NCBI RefSeq assembly: GCF_019320115.1
Contig: NC_089584.1
Location: forward strand, 75,702,791-75,766,790
Length of the DNA: 64,000 nt
Reading direction: 5' to 3'
Origin: Miscanthus floridulus
Lineage: Eukaryota; Streptophyta; Magnoliopsida; Poales; Poaceae
Below are positions 1 to 9,438 of this stretch, one piece after another (position 1 is the first letter of the stretch; each line of letters opens with the position of its first letter). Both the position numbers and the translations under genes were made by a program. Under the pieces are notes generated by a model that ran no database searches, was not told where the DNA came from, and saw nothing but the letters and a program-made list of their open reading frames with translations.

Positions 1-3000
1 TTATTACAATCATAGCGGAATAACTAGCCCAAACTGCCACAGGGACTCCAATTGGTGAACGTCTCCCTAGTAGTTCTGGACATCCTCCGGGAACTCTTCA
101 CATCCATTATTTGTTACCCATTCGAGATTTTCATTGGATGTAAAGCAAGTGTAAGCTCACCATGCTTAGCAAGTATATCAAAGGGTTCTATGAGGCTCAA
201 AAGGCTTGACACTGTGTTACTGTGGTTTGCAATTTTAGTTGGTCAAATTTTTGTATCTTGAATCACTACTTTAATGAACAGTCCTAATTCCCAAGTGATA
301 TTAAAGTATAGTCAAATTTATCTCAATTCTCAACCATCCACCACCCATAGTAACCACTAATCTTGAAGGGTCCAGACCGCTCATATCTGTGAGCATGGCT
401 ATTATAACAGGTTAAATATTTCTATAGAAATTGTACATCTTTACCCACCGAGCCATGATTCCCAATGCCGGGGTTCACGAGGCCCACTACACCTCTTCCG
501 AGGAAGTGTGGTAGGGTTTCACTATGAAACCCTTAGCTAGTCGCACTAACAAGTCGTAGCTATTAAGGAGTGGCACACGTGGGCATCGCAGCATGGTGCA
601 CACATCCTAGCAAAAAAAGGAAAGATACCCTCTTACCATTACTGGAAGCTACAAATGAGCTAGTACAATCTAGTTAACAGGTTAAAGTCAAAGCCATATG
701 ACTCTCGGGGTTGTATGGAACCTCCTGGGTTGCCACTTCAGGATTAAGTCCTTATGGAGAGGCACTAGAGTACTCAACCCCATACTCTAGCCCCCTATCT
801 GTTACTACAAAGCTTCATTTTATCACATTGCATATAGCCTTTAGTCATGTTTAACAATTATTTTATGTTAAGTGCTGCAGCATCTATCCAAAATGCCTAC
901 CCAAAAACCCCAGGTATCAAGGATATGTGGTACAAGAAATCATCTAGGTGAAGTCCTTAAAGGTATTTCAAATTAAACACATGCATGAATATGAATGGTA
1001 ATAGTTCATAGGTAACAAGGGGCCTTTGGTACACTTGCCTTCCTCAAAGTTGTCCTGGAAGTACTGCTGATCCTACTATGGGTCTTCTGTCACCTCAAAT
1101 GGCTCACCCTCTAATCGTGTTCCAATCACCAATCAAGCATCATTCCAATTATTACATGCATACAAGATAGACTTCTATTAGAATAGTACACCAAACAGTA
1201 AAACATAAGTTGAAAAGCTCATAAATCTATTCTATGTATTGCTACGAACACGTGAGCGAAAGAATCACTCAAATCGGACATAAAACGCGAAAGCTATGCA
1301 TGAAATAAGGTGTAATGGCATTCCTATAAATAAACTAAACCTATTTTTGAATTAAAACAATTAAAAATATGCATATACACGGTTATAGGACTGCAGGTAC
1401 TAATTCTAGAAAATATAGGGGCCTAACCGAATAAAAACAGGACTGGTATGCTATTACTTTGAATTAAAATGGACTACGAGTTGAATCTATGAAAAGAGAA
1501 GGGTCTTTCTGCAAATCTATAAGTGGCTTGACTATGGGTTGACCGCGGCGCTAACTGGATGACACGTGGTGTTCTGGGGTTGGATCGGTGCACCATGTGG
1601 CTCAGTGGACCGACTGACGCGGCTCTGTGGCTAGGGTCTATGGGTCCATGGTGGACCGGTTATGATCCAACTGGTATGATTGGATCTAGGCCATCCAGTG
1701 CCGATCCGATGGCATAGGAGGCACGATGAGTCCTACACCGCTGCACAGGGACACCGATGAGCATGCCATGGCCGCTAGCAAGTCTACCACGGTGGTGAAC
1801 CTCTGGTACGGTGGTTTCGGCCATTCCCGAGATAACCAAGCGCACCTAAATGATCTACGAGATCCCGCAAACACAATGGATACGCTACCGATGCGAGGAA
1901 CACGACAGAGTGCTGAGCCCACAGTGGCACCATGGCCAGCGGGTCTGGAGGTCATCGGTACGGCATTCTAGGGCATGAAATTGTGAATGGAAGGCACAGG
2001 ATGGTTGGGGAGCTCACCGCGAGTCAGATGAAGGGGTCTGCGACGTTTGGAAGGCCTCCGAAGGGGTGGTTCATCGATGGCAGCGGCTAGAGAGAGAGTA
2101 AGTGGCATGGGTGAGGGAGAATCCAAGAAATCTATGACCAAGTCATGAAATTGGAGGTACCTAAATGTGCGGGGAAGCACGGTGGATCTCCGGGTGGCGT
2201 TGGCGTCGAGAAGTGGGGCGCTGGTATGGTGAATTGCCGGCGGCATGGAATTGGACTACGAGCAGAGGATGGGAGAGGGAAAGGGTCAGCACGAAGCTTT
2301 ATAGGCTGGGTGGTGTGTGGAAAAAGGAAGGGGAGCAAGAAGATTTGGGTAGGATTGGCCGCCTACCATATGTGGGCGACGGCGGTGGCTTTCCATGCCG
2401 GCAGCGCCAACGGTGGCGGTGGAGAAAGGAAAGTGTGCTGGGAAAAGAAAGGAAACGCTGGGGAAGAAGAAAGGAAAGGCGCTGACACATGGGGCCAGTG
2501 CACAGCGAGAGAGGGAGAGCGGACGAGCAGCACGTGTGGGCGATGAAGGTCGAGCGGAGCAGGCCGAGCTGGGCCGCGCGGTGCGGTTGCGGTGCGCGCG
2601 TGGGAGAAGAAGGGAGGCGCGCAGAGCAGGCCGACACGGGTAGGCCGTGCGGGATGAAAGGAAAAGGGAGGAAGGGGAGGCGCGGCTGGGCTGCCAGCAG
2701 GCCAGTGCAGGAAGAAAGAGAAAAGGGGCTAGGCCAGAACCCGGGGTTGGGCTGAAAATGGAAGAAAGGTAAATTTTTCAAAAACAAATCCTTTTCCAAA
2801 TCTATTTTTTAATACTAAGCCAAATTCAAATGAAATTTGAATTCAACTTCAAATCAACTAGCCCTACACTCAACCAAAAACAATATGCTTCGGCATGAAT
2901 GCAACAAACATGTTTCTAAACCTTATAGTTTATTTTATTTATCCAATATTTATTATTTGGCCTAAGTTAAAAAATACCTAGAAAATTTAATAAAGGCTAA

Positions 3001-3041
3001 GAATTCATTGCTAATTTGTAGTAAAATTTTTGGGTGTTACA
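1..3041 (-). mobile_element. 3' LTR of minus-strand Tekay-type gypsy element (cut by window edge)
   Basis: Direct repeat of 9603-11982: base 1 aligns with 9603, so about 164 bp of this LTR lie left of the window and full length is about 3.2 kb. On the minus strand it begins TGTAACACCC directly after a purine tract, the usual gypsy LTR start. A hand comparison of the first ~137 bp against the other LTR gives about 11 substitutions, mostly transitions. The other LTR lacks about 26 bp present here near 1050-1075. Positions 2100-2750 are GC-rich and give long open frames on both strands, but these do not resemble proteins. LTRs of several kb fit the Tekay/Del lineage. Confidence 0.9.
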
Positions 3042-3057
3042 AACCTACCCCCTTAAG
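3042..3057 (-). promoter_or_regulatory. Polypurine tract of Tekay element
   Basis: On the minus strand a G/A-rich run (AAGGGGGTAGG) lies directly before the TGTAACACCC start of the 3' LTR. This is the expected primer site for plus-strand DNA synthesis. It fixes both the orientation and the LTR border. Confidence 0.85.
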
Positions 3058-3064
3058 ATGAATC

Positions 3065-3529
3065 TCATCCTCGAGATTTGGATGGTTCAAAGAGATTGGG
3101 ATAGTCAGTTCTCAGATCTTCCTCTCTTTCCCAAGTTGCCTCATCCACAGAGTGTCTTTTCCACTGAACCTTGCACATTCTTATTATCTTGCTCCTTGTG
3201 ATTCTCTCCGCTGTTTCCAAGATTCTCACTGGATATTTCTTGTATGATAGATCACCTCGAATATCCAGTTCTTCCAAAGGTAGTTGTTCCTCATGTACTC
3301 TCAAACATTTCTTAAGTTGCGACGCATGGAAGACATCATGAACACCTGAAAGCTGCTCTAGTAATTCTAGCTGGTAAGCAACTTCTCCTCTCCTGTTGAT
3401 GATCTTGAATGGTCCCACATACCTAGGTGACAACTTTCCCTTGGTATGAAATCTCTTAACTCCCTTCATAGGTGATACTTTGAGATAAACAAAGTCACCG
3501 ATTTCAAACTCCAAATCTCTTCTTCTCAT
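3065..3529 (-). pseudogene. Integrase C-terminal region and chromodomain (Tekay pol end)
   Basis: Open frame of 154 codons. The first part is the integrase C-terminal module, with the GDFVYLKVSPMKGV-type segment and the KLSPRYVGPFKI motif of chromoviruses. It is followed by a chromodomain near residues 100-150 (KVQWKRHSVDEATWE, then YPNLF). The domain would direct integration toward modified histones. The frame stops about 20 bp before the polypurine tract, as in Tekay elements. It joins the integrase core upstream only through frames containing stops, so it is a remnant although this segment itself is open. Confidence 0.85.
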
Positions 3530-4430
3530 GTCCGCATAGCTTTTCTATCGAGACTGTGCAACCTTCAAGTTTTGCCTTATTATTTGTACTTATTTTTCTG
3601 CCAGTTGCAAAACATCTGGTCCAAAGACTTGACTTTCCCCCATTTGATTCCAAAACAATGGGGTTCTACACTTTCTACCATACAATGCCTCAAACGGTGC
3701 CATCTTAAGACTCTTTTGGTAGCTATTATTATAGGAGAATTCGGCATAGGGCAAACTTTTATCCCAACTTGTCCCATACTATAGAGCACAAGCTCTTAGC
3801 ATATCCTCTAAGATCTGATTTGTTCTCTCGGTCTGTCCATCTATCTGAGGATGGTAAGCTGAGCTAAAGTTCAACTTTGTATCCATGGACTCATGCAATT
3901 TTCTGCCAAAAATGTGATGTGAACTATGTACCCCTATCGGAAACAATCTTCTTTGGTACTCCATGTAAACATACAATCCTTTCCATGTATAACTCTGCCA
4001 ACTTTGCACCCAAATAAGTTATCTTGACCGGGATGAAGTGTGCCACTTTTGTTAGCTAGTCTACAATTACCCAGATAGAGTCAAATCCTCTCTGTGTATG
4101 GGTAATCCAACTATAAAGTCCATTCCAACTTCTTCCCGTTTCCACTCAAGTATCTTCATAGGTTGTAGTAAACATGTTGGCCTCTGATGTTCTGCTTTTA
4201 CTCTTTGGCACGTGTCACATATGGCCACATGTTCAGCTACATCTCTCTTTAATCCATACCACTAGTATCTCTCTTTAAGATCAAGATACATTTTAGTACT
4301 CCCTGGGTGTATGGAATAGGCTGAGTCATGAGCTTCCCTCAAAATAGACTCCCTAATAAATTTCACTTCCGGCACACAAATCCTTTTGCCAAACCATATT
4401 GTCCCTTGGGCTTACCATGAATCCTAGGCT
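3530..4430 (-). pseudogene. Integrase zinc-binding domain and catalytic core, broken
   Basis: Conceptual translation across frames shows the HHCC region (HDSAYSIHPG ... CDTCQRVKAEH, about 4160-4300), the first catalytic Asp region (GMDFIVGLP, about 4090-4120) and the catalytic Glu region (HPQIDGQTERTNQILEDML, 3790-3860). Between them several frame changes and stops occur. The segment with the second catalytic Asp (SDRGT) reads into a TAG near 3930. The product would have joined element cDNA to host DNA; this copy cannot. Confidence 0.8.
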
Positions 4431-5974
4431 TACATATGTTCTGCAATATCCTTGATCCTCTCATCATTCAGCTGTCCCTTATGAATCTCTTGTTCCAGAG
4501 TAGGTTCTACCTCTAACTCCATGGTGTTAGCCATAATACCCAAATTCAGGTATTTGAACTCCTCACACAACTCTTTAGGTAGTTGAGTTGTATAGGCCTT
4601 GTTCACATAACTCCTACTCAAGGCATGTGCTACAACATTAGTCTTTCCTAGGTGATAGTGTATATCCAAATCATAATCCTTGATTAACTCTAGCCATCTG
4701 CGTTGCCTCAGATTTAGATCTGACTATGTGAATATGTACTTCAAACTCTTGTGGTCCATATAAATCTCACACTTATGACCAATTAGGTAATGCCTCCAGA
4801 TCTTGAGAGCATGTACCATGGCTGCTAACTCCAGATCATGAGTTGGATAATTTAACTCATGTTTTCTCAGCTATCTAGATGCATAGGTAACAACTCTGCC
4901 TTCTTGCATAAGAACGCCGCCTAGACCTTGCCGTGAGGCATCACAATAGATGGAGAAGCTTTTGGTGAGATCAGGTAAGATGAGCACTAGGGCAGAAGTC
5001 AGTCTCTTCTTCAACTCCTCAAAACTATCCTGACATTGCTTAGTCCATACAAATTTGGCATTCTTCTCTAACAAAGCAGCCATGGGCTTGGCTAACTTAG
5101 AGAATCCCTCGATGAATCTCCTATAGTACCCAGCCATACCCAGAAAACTCCAAATCTCACTCACATCCTTAGGTGGCTTCCAACTCAACACATCTCTCAC
5201 CTTCTTGGGATCTACTGCTACTCCTCCATTAGAGATTATGTGACCAAGGAAAGATACTTCTTTTAGCCAAAACTCACATTTGCTAAACTTGGCATAAAGC
5301 TGATGTTCTCTAAGCTTCTGCAACACCAACCTCAAATGTTCTTCATGTTCTTCTTCATTCTTAGAGTACACTAATATGTCATCAATGAACACAATGACAA
5401 ACTTGTCAAGGTACTCCATGAACACTTTGTTCATCAGATGCATAAAGTAAGCAGGTGCATTTGTTAGACCAAAGAACATGACTATGAACTCATACAATCC
5501 ATATTGGGTCACAAAAGTAGTTTTGGGGATGTCAATACGTCTTATTCTCAACTGATGGTATCTAGATCAAAGGTCAATCTTGGAAAACACACAAGCCCCT
5601 TTCAACTGGTCAAATAGGTCATCAATTCTAGGTAGTGGGTACTTGTTCTTAATTGTGACCTCATTAAGTAACCTATAATCTATGCACATTCTCTGTGTAC
5701 CATCTTTCTTCTCTACAAATAGTACTAGTGCACCCCAAGGTGAAGAACTAGGTTGAACATGACCCTTATCTTACAATTTCCTTATTTGTTTCTTAAGTTC
5801 TACTAATTCATTCACTCCCATTCTATAGGGTCTCTTAGCTATGGGTGCAGTTTCAGGTAAAAGTTCAATTATAAACTCGATGTCTCGTTTAGGTGGCATA
5901 CCTAGTAATTCCTCAGGGAAGACATCTGGATACTTGTTTACTATCCTTATATCCTCTAAGGTTGTGCCCTCCAA
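4430..5974 (-). pseudogene. Reverse transcriptase and RNase H of Tekay element
   Basis: The order on the minus strand is a pre-RT segment (5771-5974, KYPDVFPEELLGMPP), RT fingers (about 5560-5760, [13 protein letters not shown]), RT palm and thumb (4871-5551) and RNase H (4430-4860). The catalytic motif reads [10 protein letters not shown] near 5375-5395 and is intact. [11 protein letters not shown] and [10 protein letters not shown] are also present. A TGA sits at 5558-5560 where family members have Arg (CGA to TGA), and a TAA follows the pre-RT block near 5770. RNase H residues include [15 protein letters not shown] at 4895-4935 and VVAHALSRS near 4615-4640. FIDD and the surrounding residues fit Tekay/Del. 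Confidence 0.88.
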
Positions 5975-6004
5975 CTGATTAACCTGGCAGATTTCTACAG
6001 CTAA

Positions 6005-6415
6005 CTATGTTGCCACGTACTCAATTTTCTCCCTAGATGGAGTGGTAAGATTCACGGAGCTATTGCCACAATTAATAACTGCCTTCTGTAATCTTAACCA
6101 ATCCATACCCAAGATGACACCAATACCAGATGAGTTTATGACTACAAGGTTTGCTTGAAATTCTACCCCCCTTATGCTAAGACTAGTAGCTAAGCATATC
6201 CACTCTACTTTCATTTCCCCTCCAGGTGAGCTTACTAACATGTGTTTCTTCATAACACTTACTAGAATACCATGCTTCTTTATAAAGGTATATGCTATGA
6301 AGGAATGCGAAGCACCATAATCAAAAAGTACTATAGCTAAGTTTGAGTTGACTGGAAACGTACTAATCACCACATCTGGTGCCTCCTGAGCTGTTTCAGC
6401 AGTCACATGATTCAC
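6005..6415 (-). pseudogene. Aspartic protease domain, active site altered
   Basis: 136-codon open frame between gag and RT, containing the retropepsin-like fold seen in chromoviruses: the DxGASHSF loop (about 6300-6330), the hydrophobic VILGMDWL flap-region motif (about 6085-6115), and a terminal SREKIEYV segment. The family active-site triplet is normally Asp-Ser/Thr-Gly; here it reads Asp-Tyr-Gly, so catalysis is probably lost. Its frame continues from the end of gag without a clear separate start, consistent with one gag-pol polyprotein. Confidence 0.82.
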
Positions 6416-6419
6416 CTTC

Positions 6420-7465
6420 CCCCGAACATAATTCTGCTGCGTGTTAGCCGTCCTCTTGGGGTATCTATTGGAGTAATGTCCTAGCTCTCCACAATTGAAG
6501 CATTTATTATCATTAACTGCATTTGGCGCTTTTGGTGGGTCATTCTTCTATGGAGCATTGGGGGCATTGTTCCTCATAGGTACATTGTTGGACTGCTACT
6601 GGTGTTGAGCTAGTGCCTTATACTACTACTGCTGCTGCTGTGCACACTAGGGTTGTTGGTTGCGGTTGACTGGACCTGAGTGACCTTGATAGTGCTACTG
6701 AGATTGAGCTTGTTGAGGATTGCCACAGAAGCGAGAGTTGCTCCCAGATTGTTGTCCTTGAAACTTCCTCTTTTTGTCCTCCATCTGGCGGCGATTGTTC
6801 TCGATCACTAAAGCCTTATCCACCAGCTGCTAATAGTTAGCAAAAGTATGAGACAACAACTGGTACTAGAGACCATCATTTAGGCCCTCCATAAACAACT
6901 CCTGCCTCTTCTCATCCTCATGTACCTCAATTGGTGCATACCATGACAATTGTATGAACTTGTCATGATATTCAGCAACAGTCATGCTCCCTTGCTTGAG
7001 AGCCAAGAACTCCTTCTTTAGCTTCATCAGTCCCGCAGGCATGTGGTGAGAGCAGAAGGCACTATGGAACTTGGCCCAAGTGATGGGATTAGCTTCGGTA
7101 CGGCCAAAGCGGAATGAGTCCCACCAATCCAGTGCAGCTCCTTGCAACTATCCAGAAGCATATAGAACCTTCTCCTTATCATCACACTAGGCAATCTCCA
7201 GTTGCCTCTCAATGGCACGTAGCCAGTCATCAGCCTGGAGTGGGTCGGTAGAATGCTTGAATACAGGTGGGTGTCCTTTTAGGAACTCTCCCCTCTTATC
7301 TCTGACATGAGGAGGTGCATTCCCATTCCCTTGCCCCATGTTTTGCATATTCTAGGCCATTTGCTGAAGCAACTATGTCTGCATCATCATCAGCTGCTCC
7401 TTGGTGACTGGAGGGGGTGGTGGTAGGTCCTCGCCTCTCTGGTTGTTCTTCCTAGTGTTCACCAT
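6420..7465 (-). pseudogene. Gag of Tekay element, at least 12 TAG stops
   Basis: Starts at the ATG whose complement lies at 7463-7465 (MVNTRKNNQ). It contains the retrotransposon gag core (AALDWWDSFRFGR, about 7100-7150; LKQGSMTVAEYHDKFIQL, about 6960-7010), a Gln/Asn-rich linker (about 6600-6760) and one CCHC-type zinc knuckle (about 6460-6512). I count 12 in-frame TAG codons and no TAA or TGA between start and knuckle, nearly all in Gln-rich contexts where CAG is expected. The last knuckle Cys reads Tyr. Gag would form the virus-like particle; this copy is dead. Confidence 0.85.
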
Positions 7466-8267
7466 CTGTAGATGCATCATATAAGTCTTACATGTCCAAG
7501 CATATAACCCTTAAAAGATAATGGTATAACAAGAGTAGGTGTCATAAGATCAAGACGAGATATATGTAGGGTATACAAAAAGATATTTGTTATGATTTTT
7601 CCGACGAGTTGGACAACAGCATTGCAGTAAAACGAGCATATATCACTCTCTGTTTATCATCTGATTGCATATTTTACCTTTCTAAAAATCTTATGAAATT
7701 CTCTACAACTTTCATTTAGAACACTTTTTCAGATTCTGACGTTTACTTAGTCAAATACAGACAACAAGAATTCTGATAGCATAGAAACCTCAACTTACAA
7801 CAGCTGTATCTCACAATTTATAATAGTTATTGAGGTGATTCTAGAGCCAAAAGAAAGATGTTGAAGTCTACTTATCTCCATAAAATTTTCATGACCATTG
7901 GACAACTAGAACATGAGATATGAACTGATAAAGACAGACTGCTCAGATTGATACAGAATGGATAGCATGATAAAACGAAACCCAACTATTTATTCATAAT
8001 ATCCTTAAACCTTAACCTTAACTAAATGACCATGGACATGCCCACAAGTCATCACAATCATATCAAAGATCCAAATCAAGCATTGTTCATAATGATAAAC
8101 ATCCAACCATGCAAATAACACATGTTCAACCATTAAAAGAAACTAAACACTCTCTCGCGCATCTACGCGTGTTTATTACACATTTTTAAGACTTCCTGCT
8201 ATGGGTACAGGTCGACGTTGGTGCTAGTGTTGAGGTCTCCAAACTCTCCTATGTTCCTCTAGGGTGA
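7466..8267. other. Non-coding spacer inside Tekay element
   Basis: About 800 bp between gag and the upstream ORF. It is AT-rich, with no recognisable domain in any frame and only short open frames. A spacer between the extra ORF and gag is compatible with an internal leader or translation re-entry region, but I see no specific structure in it. Confidence 0.6.
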
Positions 8268-9215
8268 CTAAGTAGGTACACCTGGCGCTTCCACATCTGG
8301 ACCTCCTTGCCATTGCTTCAGTGTAGCGTGCTCACGGGCAAGCTGCAGATATGCCTTCCCCATGACATCGAGCTCGTCCAAGGCCTGTTCCAAGTCAGTG
8401 TTGGTCTCAGCCAAGCACAACAAGGTAGGCCTCAGCCTCATGTTCGCCTCTCCAAGTGGTGCAGCGATGTTGCATGTAGACTGGCCGCTCCGACAGCGGG
8501 GAAGATATCGGGCGTCCTCCCTGGCGATGTCGTCGAAGTGGCAGTCACGGTTGACCATCAATGCCTGTTGAGCTGCATCCCTGATGACGGCTACACATGT
8601 GAGCCATGCAGTGATGGCGTGGTGGATGTAGCACACCCGAGTCCCCTCTCGGATGTAGACTTCTGTCTCCCAGAAGCCGGTGTAGTTGGGGTGGGTCCAA
8701 TGCTCCATCCTATACTGAATAGTGCCTCCGAGGTGGTAGCGCTGTACAAGTGCGAGAAGCCTAGGGTAGTAGTAGGCATCACCCTCCAAGTCATAGTGGA
8801 TCTCCATGGTCCACCCCTAGGCCAACAATGCATTGTGATCATCATCACTATCATCACCCCCATTTCCACCATCTCCTCCATCATCACCACCATCTCCACC
8901 ATCTCCACCATCATCACCTCCATCAGCATCAGAATCATTAGAATCATCTCCATGATCAGGGTCACTAGCTCCCTCCTGGCTACCTTGTTCATTCTCCTCC
9001 ATAGGATCCTCCTTAGACTCTTCTATCTCAATGGGCTCCTCAAACATGGGCCCCTCTTCTATTTCTTCATCCATTGGATCTTCCAGCACATCCTCCAGAG
9101 GTTCCCCCATGGGCACCTCCACAGGCGGTTCCTCTTCTTGGTTCCTCAAAGCTTCCACCAGATGTGCTGGGACATGCTTGCCCAATGTGAACCTAGTCCT
9201 CCTAGTGGGCATCAT
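8268..9215 (-). pseudogene. Uncharacterised extra ORF upstream of gag in Tekay element
   Basis: One frame of about 315 codons from the ATG complement at 9213-9215, interrupted by a single in-frame TAG at 8817-8819. The N-terminal part (MMPTRRTRFTLGKHVP) is basic, followed by a Glu/Met/Pro-rich acidic stretch and a Gly-Asp tract encoded by a GAT/GGT-type triplet repeat. After the TAG comes a compact, tryptophan- and histidine-rich segment (MEIHYDLEGDAYYYPRLLALV, PNYTGFWE, YIHHAITAWLTCV) and a predicted helical C-terminus with heptad-like Leu spacing. It matches no gag, pol or env motif I know. I recall similar ORFs in grass gypsy elements but know no function. It sits between PBS and gag. Confidence 0.6.
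8840..8990. repeat. Degenerate CAT/CAC/CTC trinucleotide repeat
   Basis: About 150 bp of imperfect triplets (catcatcac, caccatctc) on the plus strand. On the minus strand it encodes the Gly/Asp-rich tract of the extra ORF. Triplet periodicity keeps the frame, so length changes need not break the ORF. Confidence 0.85.
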
Positions 9216-9423
9216 GATGGTCCTCTTGCATGGGTCTGCTTGGTATGGGCCATCTATAAGAATGAAAAGGTTGAGTATTAGAACAAAACAATTTTTTAGC
9301 AACAGATAAGAATAGAATATAAGCAAAAAAAATTATAAGCAAATTAATGGTAGTAAAATAAAGATAATGTGATCCTAGAAACGTTCATTTCTAACTAGGT
9401 TGATCATCCTACAATCAGTTATA

Positions 9424-9435
9424 GCTCTGATACCA
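9424..9435 (-). promoter_or_regulatory. Primer binding site (initiator tRNA-Met type)
   Basis: The minus strand reads TGGTATCAGAGC three bases inside the 5' LTR end. This is the standard plant PBS complementary to initiator tRNA-Met. It marks the start of the internal region and confirms the minus orientation. Confidence 0.92.
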
Positions 9436-9438
9436 ATT

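Noticed and set aside
2145..2799. Overlapping long frames on both strands (133 and 166 codons)
   Set aside because: In the GC-rich, purine-strand-biased part of the Tekay LTR; low-complexity Arg/Gly or Pro/Ser translation without motifs.
8307..9281. 324-codon plus-strand open frame
   Set aside because: Antisense shadow of the extra Tekay ORF. Its Ile/Thr/Ser-rich middle is the reverse complement of the Gly/Asp triplet repeat; no domain.
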